Positions 23,092 through 33,783 of a DNA stretch of 64,000 bases are shown in pieces. The translations under genes and the position numbers were made by a program. The DNA is from Tetracladium setigerum (taxonomy: Eukaryota > Ascomycota > Leotiomycetes > Helotiales): NCBI GenBank assembly GCA_031472005.1, contig PZJY01000007.1:1364001-1428000 (forward strand), read 5' to 3'. The notes under the pieces were generated by a model that ran no database searches, was not told the DNA's origin, and worked only from the letters and a program-made list of their open reading frames with translations. Each line of letters opens with the position of its first letter. Positions within the stretch are counted from its first letter, which is position 1.

Positions 23092-24580
23092 TGGACGTTT
23101 TGAGTGGTCAGTGCGACAATTCTATAGATAACAGCGACATTTGGTGGGGTGGGGGACAAGACATTTTCATCAGCGCGGGTGATGTTCAAGTGCCACTGTA
23201 TGTGCTGATGGAACCAACGTAGTGTGATAATACAACTCGCAACCGGTCGTTACCTTTTTCTCACTTATTCTCTCCTTTGATAACTATTATCCATGTATCT
23301 CAAGAGCCTGCATTGCTAGCTCGCGGCTTTGCACAATCACTTGATCTTGATCATATGAAGCTGTTCGTCTTTGTGGTCAGATCATTTGCTAGGAACTAAG
23401 GAACAAAGATCGGGCCCCTGGCATAAGTTTTCGGTCATTCTGGGAATTGAAGGCACGTTGCACAATATTGACAACACGTTCGCAATAACAATAACACATT
23501 CTCCACGACATGTAACCTCGTCCACTGGGATAGTACAAGAATTAAGCAAACATGTCACCCGAAGTATTCTTAGTCTAAGTAATAGTTTCAGGAGTCAAGG
23601 ATACAACTGCAATATAGACTGCATTAACGAAGCATTCGTACGACTCAATTTCCACTGGTCATAATTGTTCTCTGGGTAGACTTGGCTTCATGGCATGAGT
23701 GGCTTCCAAGGTAGGCACAGTTAAGGGGAAGATATCAATTATTATTGTTATGGTATTGTAACAATTGCACGAACAACGAGAAATTGAGAACTTGCACGAA
23801 CTTATTAGATAAATGACGGACAGGACAACCCAGCCAATTATACAGTACACTATACCAGACTTAAATAAGGTACCTCCAAAGTCTATGGAAATAAATCAAC
23901 ACATTGCAAGACTAGATGCTTAGGTCACAGGAAGTAGCCGTACAAAACGGAAGGATCGACACTGACTTCCCCACGAGGTAATATTACTAATCCTGGACAC
24001 AAAGCGAATTTTGAAGGTCGTCTGGGCCTATTCAGGGTTGCTGTATAAAATCTAAAACCAGCAACAGAAAGGAAGGTTTAACGCCAAGCTAAGTCACATA
24101 ACTTCAATCTCATGTAATACGCACGTACAAAATGCTACAACCACATAAGCTCTGTCACCTCATATGTCAGGTATCCATCACAAAAACTGGTGATACAATA
24201 TATTCCTGAAATGAACTCTCTAATTTTTGTACGATAGAAAGGACTGCCAGTGTTGGGATAGATAGCTGTGCGAATCAGACGATTGAGATACTCTCAGCAT
24301 GTGCTTTGGAACATGCTTAGCGTCACCATCAGCTGTGATTCCACAAAGGTAAGACAAGATTATCAGATGGTACCAGAGGCAGCTTCACACGATGATATGA
24401 GCAAGTAGATGGGTAGATATATCGGTAGGCCACCCCTCCTCCCACGATGGAAGAATACAGAGAAAATAATAATTTGTTGACGGCATCTTTGTCATTCCAC
24501 CTACTTCGTGTAGACCCAGGCTTAAGCTATCACAACTAGACTTTATACCTACAACATCCCCGCTGTATTGTACCCTTGGA
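23092..24580. other. Gene-poor intergenic region, 1.5 kb
   Basis: No supported gene, repeat or RNA was recognised between the regulator and the MATE gene. A 97-codon open frame (23371-23664) has no motif. The right end serves as promoter of the MATE gene. Confidence 0.4.
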
Positions 24581-26228
24581 ATGTCTCATCTCCACGACGC
24601 GAGGAACAAATTGCTCCCTGTGAAAGTTGGGATCACCGTGGCTGATGAGTCAAATCCTCAGATCTTGGATAATATCACTGTCGAATCCCCGACGGCGAGC
24701 AAGCTTTCTCCTTCCAACTTGGAGGCCCAAGATGAAACCTTCGAGGAGGAGTCAGGAGAATCTACCCCTCTACTGGGGAATGTCTACGCAAAAATCATCG
24801 ACGAAGACCCTCCTACCCCAGCGATATGGAAACATGAGACCAAGACAATCGTCCGATACTCGATACCTATGACAATTACCCTTGTGCTTCAATACTCTTT
24901 AACAACATCAAGCGTCTTTGTCGTCGGTCATTTAGGAAAACGTGAATTGGGTGCTGTCAGTCTGGCAAATATGACTGCAATTATCACTGGATACGCTGTT
25001 TATCAAGGATTTGCTACTAGTCTCGATACTCTCTGTCCTCAAGCCTACGGCTCTGGAAAATTAAGACTTGTTGGGTTGTATACCCAACGAGTAACTTTAT
25101 TACTCCTCCTCGCTACCGTGCCAATTGGCTTCATCTGGTTCTTCGCAAGTCACATATTCAGCTTCATTCTGCATAATCAAGACCACGAGACCGCACTGCT
25201 GGCTGGTACATACCTCCGAATTATACTCTTAGGTGCTCCTGGCTACGCCTGCTTCGAGACCGGAAAGCGCTTTGTACAAGCTCAGGGGATTTTCCATGCT
25301 TCTCTCCACGTCCTTCTTCTCTGCGCCCCACTGAACGCCTTCATGAGTTGGTTCCTAGTCTGGGTAATTTCCCTCTTCCATTTCAGTCCCGGCCTGTCAC
25401 TTACAAACCCTCTTCTAGAAACTAGAATGGGGATTTATCGGTGCCCCCATCTCCGTCGCAGTAACCAACACCCTACTCCCCCTCTTCCTCGCGCTTTATG
25501 TCCGCCTCACCACTAACCTCGACTGTTGGCATCCCCTCTCCCGCGAAATTTTTGAAAATTGGAAGCCATTACTTTGCCTTGCCATCCCAGGCTTTATTAA
25601 CATCGAAGCCGAGTTCCTTGCTTGGGAAATTCTCACTCTTGTCTCTTCCTACCTCGGCGCTACGCCTCTCGCCGCTCAATCTGCACTCTCTAGTATACTA
25701 TGCAATGCCTATCAAATTACTTTCTCGGCTTCTGTTGGTAGTAGTACTCGAATAGCAACACTAGTGGGAGGGGGCCGTAAGCGGCGAGCTGTCGTTGCTG
25801 CGAAAGTCGCTTTGTGTATTTCCCTTGCTATCGGTGGTGTTAATGTGGCCATTCTCCTGGGTTTCCGGCGAGGTATACCTGGGTTATTTACAGCTGATGA
25901 AGACGTAAAGGAGATTATAGGAAATCTTCTACCGTTATGCGCAGTTTTACAAGTGTTCGACGCTATTAATGCTACCTGCGTCGGGATTCTGCGCACAGTG
26001 GGAAGACCAACGGTGGGGAGTTATGTGCAACTGAGTTTTTATTACATATTGAGCCTGCCACTCGGACTATGGCTGACATTTAAAATGAACTGGGGATTGA
26101 TTGGGATATGGGATAGTATGGTATTGGGATTATGTGGTATTGCAGGTGCAGAATTGCTGGTTGTTTTGCTGATTGATTGGAAATGTGCTATATGGGAAGC
26201 ATCAGAGCGAAATTTATCAGAGAACTAG
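24581..26228 (+). CDS. MATE-family multidrug/metabolite exporter
   Basis: Integral membrane H+ or Na+ antiporter of the fungal MATE group. Two exons (24581-25363 and 25419-26228, phase-0 intron of 55 nt) give 530 residues. An acidic cytosolic N terminus of about 90 residues, with EESGESTPLLG, precedes the membrane part; PLLG resembles a dileucine-type sorting signal found in vacuolar transporters. MATE features include MTITLVLQYSLTTSSVFVVG, the GFATSLDTLCPQAYGSGK signature of the first half, and AAQSALSSILCNAYQITFS with SVGSSTRIATLVGGGR in the second half. It may export pathway intermediates or toxic aromatics, but it lies 1.5 kb beyond the regulator, so cluster membership is uncertain. Confidence 0.9.
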
Positions 26229-28951
26229 TTTTCTAATCAGGAATATTGAAATTTCTGGTTTGGTTCCCGTTTTCCAGGTAGGAAGTCCAAGATGCCTCCT
26301 CGTTAGTACAGTGTTCAACAGTCTCGATTGCAGCAAAGGCAGAAGGAAAGGAATGGAGTGTCAACAGTGCACTTGATCTTTAGATGGTACTGTAAAGAGT
26401 GCTGGTTTTCGACAGCTTTATTCATGTCACATTTTTCAAATGAGAGTACTGAACTTCTGGATTCTTGATAAACATAAAATTCTGGCGAGGAAAACAGAGC
26501 TTCAATTTCAAATTTTCAATAGGGCAGGGAGTGTTGAAATGGTGGATCAGACAAAACACTAGACCCCACGCTGATTATACGATAGAGACATTCAGAACTA
26601 CTCCACGTCTACCATGGAAGCACTAACTCATTTGCGGAAGATGTCCTCGGAGAAGAAGGAAGTCCATGGGCCTCTAGTTGATCTGCAAAGAGAACCGAGT
26701 GAGTTTTTTGTTCATGAAACAAGAACGAGTAAACGCAATTCATCAGGATCGGAGCCTGCTGAAAGGTTTTAAGAAAGAAACACTTTGCTGGGGTTGAATA
26801 GGTCATAGACGATATAAGTCACGCATTAAGACGAAGCTGTAACACTCGTCTGTGTGATTACTATACTCCGCAATTACTTGAATTGCTGAGGACAAGGCGA
26901 CTCGGTACCCCTACAGCCAGCGTCGCCTGGCACTTGATCTGATAATGTTTTCCGTCTTTGGCATCGATGCTTTCTTGCTCCAGAATTATGCATTCAGATC
27001 TACCCTATCGGATTGGTGGCAACGCGCTTCTTTCTATTCTCCAATGAGCTCCAAAACCCGCTCGAATTGTTCAATGAAAGGCTGCACCGTAGCTTATGCA
27101 ATACACGATTCTACTCCAAATTTCCAAGCAATTTTCGCCAGATGAATGTATAATCCCTTAGTCAGTATTTAATTTCGAGAAAGCTGTCTGAGGAATGTCA
27201 GTTTTCCTCAGAAGGAACGTACGCTCGATTCTTGTGCCTTTCTCGAAGTGTAACTCCATCAGATTCCGTTATCAACCATGGTTAATTTTGCCACCGGGGA
27301 GCAGGCATTTACTATTGTGGGACCGCAGTTTGTGTTAGTGACAGGAGGTAAGATGTCGGTTGATGAGATGGCCGAACGTGCCTGTCTTCGCTATTCGAAT
27401 AGGTTAGGTAGGGTGCCTACCGAGCGATTAACAGAGACTGGCCTGGCCTTTACGTATGCGCATGCGTGCGACTCGGCTCCAAGCTAATATTAATGCGCAC
27501 GGCTGTTGAAAAACACCAGCCTTCTTGTTGCACCAAATATGGCGGAGTATATTCCCTTCCTTGTCCTCTAGTAATAAACATCCGAACCTAGTAACATGCT
27601 GAGCTCACCATTTCCTTGAATTAATTAAAAAGTTGCCTGTCAAACAGTAACACTGACGCAGGACAGGGTTGGCCGGGGCATTCGTCTTTAATGGATGTTG
27701 TACTACGAAGGCTCGGCATGTCTCTCTTCAAGGGCGCTTGGTCCCACACCTTCAACACATCAGCACATAACGCGCATCCACGCACCAAGCCCTCAAAAGC
27801 CGGACCGAGCAGGCGATGCGGCCCGATGCGGCCCGCCCCGCAGATGCCGCTCGACGCTGCTCTAGCGAGAAACCAGCCACGTCTAGTAGTCGGGTTGTTG
27901 GCGAGACTTGCGACATTGCAACCGACAACACGGAGTCTCTCTGGTGGGCGTAGACCGGAAGTATCACCTACCAGGCTACTATTGTTAACCTTTTTTATTA
28001 TGTCATCTTTAGATCATAAACCCCTTTCGGGCCGCACAAGGAGCCGCCTACCAAAACCCTAGAATCTCAACCGAACCTGTGATTTCATCTTCGACCAAAG
28101 GCTTCATCTAAGTCTCCTCCTTTTAAATGTAATTCGTTTTCGTCCAGGTGTCGCTAGTTCTCAGCCAGTACTACTAGCAGCCTTGGTGGGACATGGAATA
28201 AGTATACTCGATGCCGTACGACAGCAGCAATTCTACTCCATTGCAACTTGTCTCCTACTATAAAGCGACTGATCCTCGCGGAGACTTCCCTAGAAATGCC
28301 GTGATTTGCTTGTAGGTACGTACTCCTGCTATTTTGAACATCATAACTGCTAGGTTTTCATGTGAATAGCTACCTAAGTACCTAGGTATGCAACCTAATT
28401 TCGTGGCCAGAATCTCGGTCCCCTGCATGCTCTTCGGGAAAGGTGTCGAGTTAATGGTCTGGAATGAACCACGTAGCTATGATGTTGTACCTTCAAAACA
28501 AATCAAGGAGTGGCGTAGTACTGTACATTCTAGCGTAAAGTACTCACGGAATGTCCAAGCCAGCCAGCAACTACATCAATGTTGACGCCTGGGAAACGTT
28601 GTCAGGATCTGTCAATACCTCACAATCTCTGACTCGTACTATAACTAATTAGTCCACTTTTTTTGACCATTGTTCTTTTGTACTAACTGAATTGATCCCG
28701 GGCAACGCAACCGAGAAAGTAATACGCACGATGCTGTACCAACTGTTAGGGTGCTCCAGTATTTGCAGTTGCCAACAAAGATTCCGAGACGTCTCGGGAA
28801 CGGAGGCTATCGATCGCGGACGCGAAAATGTTGTATCACGCCGAAAATTCCTAGAATATATTATATAAAAGATAACAACGCAGACTTACTGCCCGCTGCG
28901 TTAGATCACATTACCATCTCTCTGCGACTCCCGGGGCTGATTGAAAGCACA
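26229..28951. other. Gene-poor region, 2.7 kb
   Basis: No recognisable gene. A GC-rich patch near 27800-27850 carries GATGCGGCCC twice in tandem. Two short plus-strand open frames (27278-27487 and 27691-28062) lack homology-like features. CCTAAGTACCTAGG at 28374-28387 belongs to the dispersed motif family. The last 200 bp are the promoter of the fusion gene; the open frame runs upstream to 28751, but ATG 28952 starts the recognisable domain. Confidence 0.45.
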
Positions 28952-31126
28952 ATGACAACCAACGAACATATTACTGTTGCTGTAGTAGGCTGTGGCCAAT
29001 GGGGAGCTAAAGTCGTTTCTGCTTTTGCCCGCATAGGAGTTCTAGCTGCCGTTACCGATTCCGACTCTGAACAGGCCAACAAGATTGCACGAAACCATGA
29101 CGTCCCGGCCTTGGACTGGCAATCTGTACTCAACAATCACTCCATAACAGCTGTTGCTCTAGTGACGCCCGCCAAAGATCATGCCAGCATGATTGGTGAG
29201 GCCGTACGCGCTGGGAAGCACGTCTATGTTGAAAAACCTCTCGCGCTATCTGCCTCGGATGCGGAAGAAGTGGCCGAGCTCGTCGCTCGATCAGGAAAGA
29301 CGTTGCTGGTTGGCCATATCCTCCAATATCATCCAGCCTTTCTCGCCCTCAAGTCGCTTGTGCAGCAAGGCAAGCTTGGTCGAGTGCGCTTCATTCAGTC
29401 GACTCGATTCGGACCTGGACGTATTCGACAAGATGAGGATGCGCTCTGGTGTTTGGCCCCGCATGACATCTCCATGATTCTTGGTCTGACTGGCCAACAA
29501 CCAGAGTCGGTGCGAGCTCATGGAAGCTACTTCCTGCGTGCAGGTATTGCTGATACTGTGAACTCTCGACTGACGTTCGCGGACAACGTGGAAGCGGAAA
29601 TTGCTGTCTCGTGGGCTTATCCATACAAGCAACGCAATCTCGTGGTTACGGGCGACGATGGGACTCTGGTCTTTGATGATGACCAAGCTTGGGGCAGTAA
29701 GCTGAGATATTTCAAAAATAGGTTGACCTGGGAGAAAGGGTATCCGAATCTTAAGGAAGGCGACTCGGAGGCTGTTGTTGTCAAAGAGAAAGAACCTTTG
29801 CTGGAGCAGACGAAGCACTTTGTGGAGTGTATTCGCACAACTCGCCGCCCCATCACGGATGTGTGTGAGGGTTTGTCAGTTGTCAGGGTCCTAGAGGCAG
29901 TGACACACGCAATGCGTGATCAAAAAGGAGGAGTGCCGCCAACCAAGCCCCTGGCCCATGAGATTCCTGTGGTCGACCTGAAAGCCCAGCAAAAGCGTAT
30001 CAAGGCCAGCCTGGATAAACGAATAGCCGATGTCTTGCACAACGGACAATATGTGTGGGGCCCTGAAATTGGAGAACTGGAGCAAAAGCTCGCATCTTAC
30101 ACAGGTTGTGAAGATGTGATCACCTGTTCGAGTGGGACAGATGCAGTCACTCTGGCTCTGCTCGCCATCGGTTTGCTGCCTGGTGATGCCGTTCTGGTTC
30201 CTGCCTTTACTTTTGTCGGCACTATAGAGCCTATCGTCCTTCTTGGAGCGACTCCAGTCTTTGTCGACGTGGATCCCGTCACCTTGTGCATCGACCCGGC
30301 TCTTATTGCGAAAGGCGTCGAAGCTGCCAAACGAGCAGGCTGTCGGCCAGTTGGCATCATTACAGTCGATCTCTTTGGCTACCCGGCCGACTACGCAAAA
30401 CTGCATTCCATCACTACGGATCTAGGCATGTGGTTGATAGCTGATGGGGCACAAAGCTTTGGTGCCAGTGTCGCAGGCCGACGTGTTGGAAGTCTTGCCC
30501 GGATGACAACAACGAGCTTCTTCCCAGCCAAACCACTCGGGTGCTATGGGGATGGAGGCGCCATATTCACCTCCGATGCAGAGCTGGCGGCAAAGATTCG
30601 CTCGATCCACCAGCACGGCCGGGGTGAAGGCAACAGATATGACCATGTTCGGTTCGGCCTCAACAGCCGCCTCGACACGCTCCAAGCGGCCATCCTCCTC
30701 GACAAGTTGGAGATCTTCCCAGAGGAGTTGGAACAGCGTCAGCGCATTGCCGCACGATATGCAAGCTTCCTCGAGGGAGTGGTGCGCACGCCACATCAGC
30801 CACATCCGGAGGCCCAGATTCTCCCTGCTTGGGCCACCTACACCATCCGCGTGGAGAAGAAGAAGAATCGAGATGGCTTGCAAGAGCACCTGAAGAGCCT
30901 AGGCATCCAAAGTACCGTCCATTATCCGAAGCCAATGCATAAGCTTGCACCATATCAGGACTGCCCGTCCATCGAGGGAGGATGCCCTGTTGCCGAGCAA
31001 GCGATATCCGAGGTCTTGAGCTTGCCATTTCATCCGTATCTGGATGAAGATAGCCAATGGCTGATTTCCAATGCTGTTCGACAGTTTGTGGCCGACCAAC
31101 TCACTGCTGTTGACTCGGCATCATAA
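28952..31126 (+). CDS. Gfo/Idh/MocA dehydrogenase fused to DegT/DnrJ/EryC1/StrS aminotransferase
   Basis: One intronless reading frame of 724 residues contains two complete enzymes. Residues 1-~330 are a Gfo/Idh/MocA NAD-dependent oxidoreductase: Rossmann VAVVGCGQWGAKVVSAFARI, the catalytic EKPLAL, LVGHILQYHPAF, and LAPHDISMILGL with the active-site His-Asp. Residues ~345-724 are a DegT/DnrJ/EryC1/StrS sugar aminotransferase: VVDLKAQQKRI, NGQYVWGPEIGELEQKL, SSGTDAVTLALLAIG, ADGAQSFGA, and the PLP lysine 527 in FFPAKPLGCYGDGGA, followed by RFGLNSRLDTLQAAIL. In bacteria, the WbpB/WlbA dehydrogenase and WbpE/WlbC aminotransferase act in succession to put a 3-amino group on a UDP-sugar acid. The fusion would couple these steps, with the transaminase returning 2-oxoglutarate. 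Lack of introns and the prokaryotic families suggest horizontal origin. The true start could be upstream, but ATG 28952 directly precedes the Rossmann strand. Confidence 0.92.
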   Translation: MTTNEHITVAVVGCGQWGAKVVSAFARIGVLAAVTDSDSEQANKIARNHDVPALDWQSVLNNHSITAVALVTPAKDHASMIGEAVRAGKHVYVEKPLALSASDAEEVAELVARSGKTLLVGHILQYHPAFLALKSLVQQGKLGRVRFIQSTRFGPGRIRQDEDALWCLAPHDISMILGLTGQQPESVRAHGSYFLRAGIADTVNSRLTFADNVEAEIAVSWAYPYKQRNLVVTGDDGTLVFDDDQAWGSKLRYFKNRLTWEKGYPNLKEGDSEAVVVKEKEPLLEQTKHFVECIRTTRRPITDVCEGLSVVRVLEAVTHAMRDQKGGVPPTKPLAHEIPVVDLKAQQKRIKASLDKRIADVLHNGQYVWGPEIGELEQKLASYTGCEDVITCSSGTDAVTLALLAIGLLPGDAVLVPAFTFVGTIEPIVLLGATPVFVDVDPVTLCIDPALIAKGVEAAKRAGCRPVGIITVDLFGYPADYAKLHSITTDLGMWLIADGAQSFGASVAGRRVGSLARMTTTSFFPAKPLGCYGDGGAIFTSDAELAAKIRSIHQHGRGEGNRYDHVRFGLNSRLDTLQAAILLDKLEIFPEELEQRQRIAARYASFLEGVVRTPHQPHPEAQILPAWATYTIRVEKKKNRDGLQEHLKSLGIQSTVHYPKPMHKLAPYQDCPSIEGGCPVAEQAISEVLSLPFHPYLDEDSQWLISNAVRQFVADQLTAVDSAS

Positions 31127-32752
31127 AGATATAAAACGTGTACGGAAAGTGTGACAAGCATAGTAACGAGACCTGGGACCTTAGGCTCAATAGCGGTTAG
31201 CTATAGTAGAACCCAGAGAGGATTTTTTATGTTTATTTTATGTGCGTATCTCATTAGTGTTGTTATAGACTACCCACCTGCGGTAACGAGGCAGCCGAGC
31301 CAGGTATTCCAGTCAGTATTTTGGTCACGTGCCATCCATACTCGAGGAATCATAGGATCTTCCAGTTACTCTTGAGAGAGAGTTCGCGCTCTTGTTTCTC
31401 TTGCAATGCTACTATATCTAACAATACAACTTCAAACTGCTCGCACTCCGCTCGGGTTTCCTGCGTCTATATCTCATGTGTCCCAGGTGATTGGCTCGTT
31501 ACTGTCCATAGCTATATTTCGATCTACTTACTACATGATTTCAAGCTTTTACTATTGCTTGAGATTCTATGCTTCAGGCTCCAGGTGATTTTCGCCAGGT
31601 TCCCTTGTGATTGGAGACTCAATGTGAGAGGCGAACAGATTGAGTGAGAACCGAATAGTAGGGCAGCGGTAGCCTGCAGGGGTGGTTGACAGCAGTGGTT
31701 GATTTCAACAGCCACAGCAGTTACAAGACCAGAACAATAGCCGCCAGTAGGTACGTATATAATTGCCAAGGTTCACATGACCCTGTATCCCTGAACTCTC
31801 CCAACACCTCGCATATGTAGATAAAAATCCAAGAAGAAAATAAAGTTACAGTCATAGTCTGTTCTGATTTCAAGTAACAGCCCAATTACTAATAACAGCC
31901 CAATGTGGTATAAATACGAGAGACGGCGCTAAAGAGCTTGTCATTACGAAAACAATTGCAGCATCCATTCGCAGACGGTTTAAACGGTCTGCTATTCCGA
32001 AACATGACAAACAAATACAACAGAAGTAACTAAATCAGATGGAACAGACCCCGCTTTTAATTATCAGAGTCTCTGTTGCAGACCTCAAATTGATTAAATA
32101 CCTGATCGCAGACATCATACGACCCCGACTCGAGCACATTCAGCGAAGCAACAGTCGGCTAAGCTGGTCGTATCGACGTTTCTCCTGGCTCGAAAATCAT
32201 TTCCCTTATTGTGGCTTGTCGCAATTGTTCCCTTTATTTCTCTGTGCAGGTTAACTAACTGACTAAAGAGATTACTTGAGATCAGATGGTAAACAAGGAA
32301 AGCATTTGCAGCTCCGCACAGAGCGGTGGCTTGCTCTGTCTGATCTTTTGCCAGCCCTATTCTACAAAGTAGTCAATATAAACTATAGCAGCCCCTGCCG
32401 TGGAGTACCCAATTAGAGTTGGATATCTCTCGATATCCATCTAGGAAGGGATTTTAACATATCGGAAGCTTGCACGATGGAGAACTCACGGATAAATCGA
32501 CCAAGCGAAAATACGGGATGCGGGGGGAAGAAGCGGTCACACCCCTATGTGCTTGTGACATGGATAGTTACCTCCTCAAACATTAGTAGAAAGTTAATAC
32601 CGAAGTTAGCATTCGTGTTGGTACAAAAGTGTATAAAGACTACGTAGCTTTGCCCTTTTGGTACCAAATCCACACCCTCCCATCAACTCATCTCTTCATC
32701 CCCGCAAAGCTCACCTGCATTGAAGATAAAGCTCGTCTAGCACAAAGTCATC
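31127..32752. other. Gene-poor region, 1.6 kb
   Basis: No supported gene. A notable short site is GCAGACGGTTTAAACGGTCTGC at 31971-31992: GCAGA/TCTGC inverted ends enclosing CGG-N6-CGG. The right end is the promoter of the small secreted protein. Confidence 0.4.
32632..32637 (+). promoter_or_regulatory. TATA box of the small cysteine-rich gene
   Basis: TATAAA lies 121 bp before the ATG at 32753 and is followed by a pyrimidine-rich leader (CACACCCTCCCATCAACTCA), a classical layout for a strongly expressed fungal gene. Confidence 0.55.
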
Positions 32753-33041
32753 ATGAAGTTCTCTACCACTTTCCTCGTCGTCCTCGCGTTAGCTACTAGC
32801 AGTGTCAGTGCTGATTGTCGAGATGACTGCAAAGCACGCTGCAGGGCGGGCATTGTCAACCCTACCTATTGCCCTGCTGAGTGCATCGGTCGTTGCATCG
32901 TTGTAACCTGCCCTCGTGGGTGAGTTTTCCATTAGCTTCAGCAAACAGTCTCGGTGTCTGTTTTCAAGTTTGAACTTGACATATTCTATAATGCTAATAC
33001 CTTTATCTCATTACAGTACAAGCACAGACCCCGGCTGCTAG
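32753..33041 (+). CDS. Small secreted cysteine-rich protein with duplicated CX3CX3C module
   Basis: Two exons (32753-32919 and 33017-33041; 97-nt GTGAGT intron) encode 63 residues. Residues 1-20 are a signal peptide (MKFSTTFLVVLALATSSVSA, cleavage after VSA). The mature 43-residue chain has eight cysteines in the order CX3CX3CX9CX3CX3CX4CX9C. The last three residues, PGC and stop, come from exon 2, so the intron supplies the eighth cysteine and makes the count even. The two CX3CX3C modules suggest a disulfide-pinned helical hairpin. No known family was recognised. Small size, secretion and cysteine content fit an effector-like or antimicrobial extracellular protein. This is inference; no activity can be read from the sequence. 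It is too short for standard open-frame searches. Confidence 0.75.
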
Positions 33042-33783
33042 TTACCCACAGTGGATGGGTACGGACTTGGACTCCATGCTGGGACTTTTGAACCTACCAA
33101 GAAAGGCGATTGGCACGGCAGTTGAGATTGGGATGAGACGGAGAGTAAATTGGGACAGAGACCTTGCTAATTGGTTATTGATTATGAAAACAATTTGCTG
33201 GACTGAGTACCTACCTAGTCTAAATCTAAACAAGCAAAATTACCGCCTTCCTGCGATTACAATGAGTTTTCCCATTCCCTGTAGATGGAATACTGTGGCA
33301 TCCAAAATGTCCGTTCGGGGTTCAGCGGCTCAAGAGTGACATGTCTTAATCCGGATAATGCCATGTACGACTTAACGATTCATCGAGAGATCATATCCTT
33401 GAGGAAATGTCAGGCCAGATGTAATATTCCCATCATTGCCACCGTAGTAAATCTGTCACTTAATTCGCCCGAAGGTAAAGTTTTGGGCCCCTGTTAGTTA
33501 TTACACTCATTAGCTCAAGCTTTCTCATTCGTTAATTACAGAATCAATACAGCAATTATACTGCTTTTCAGATATTAGGGCCGGTGCCACAGCAATACAG
33601 ACCACAACTAAACCCCTGTATCCTATCTTCTTCTTATAGTACACGAACCCGACCATTATCGTCACGTAACCACTCGCTCTACACTTTTAAACCACCCCCC
33701 ACCCCCCGAAAGGCGAGTTGTGAATAGACCGTGAACTCCGCAGAGGTATCACAATATTAGCTGAACACCTTACTTCTCTAATC
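33042..33783. other. Intergenic, 740 bp, between convergent genes
   Basis: 3' flanks of the cysteine-rich gene and of the prolyl-tRNA synthetase gene. Open frames on both strands near 33042-33497 lack motifs. A C-run (ACCACCCCCCACCCCCCG) sits at 33691-33708. Confidence 0.4.

Noticed and set aside
27691..28062. 123-codon plus-strand frame in gene-poor DNA
   Set aside because: No motif, no splice context and Arg/Pro/Leu-rich composition from a local GC patch.
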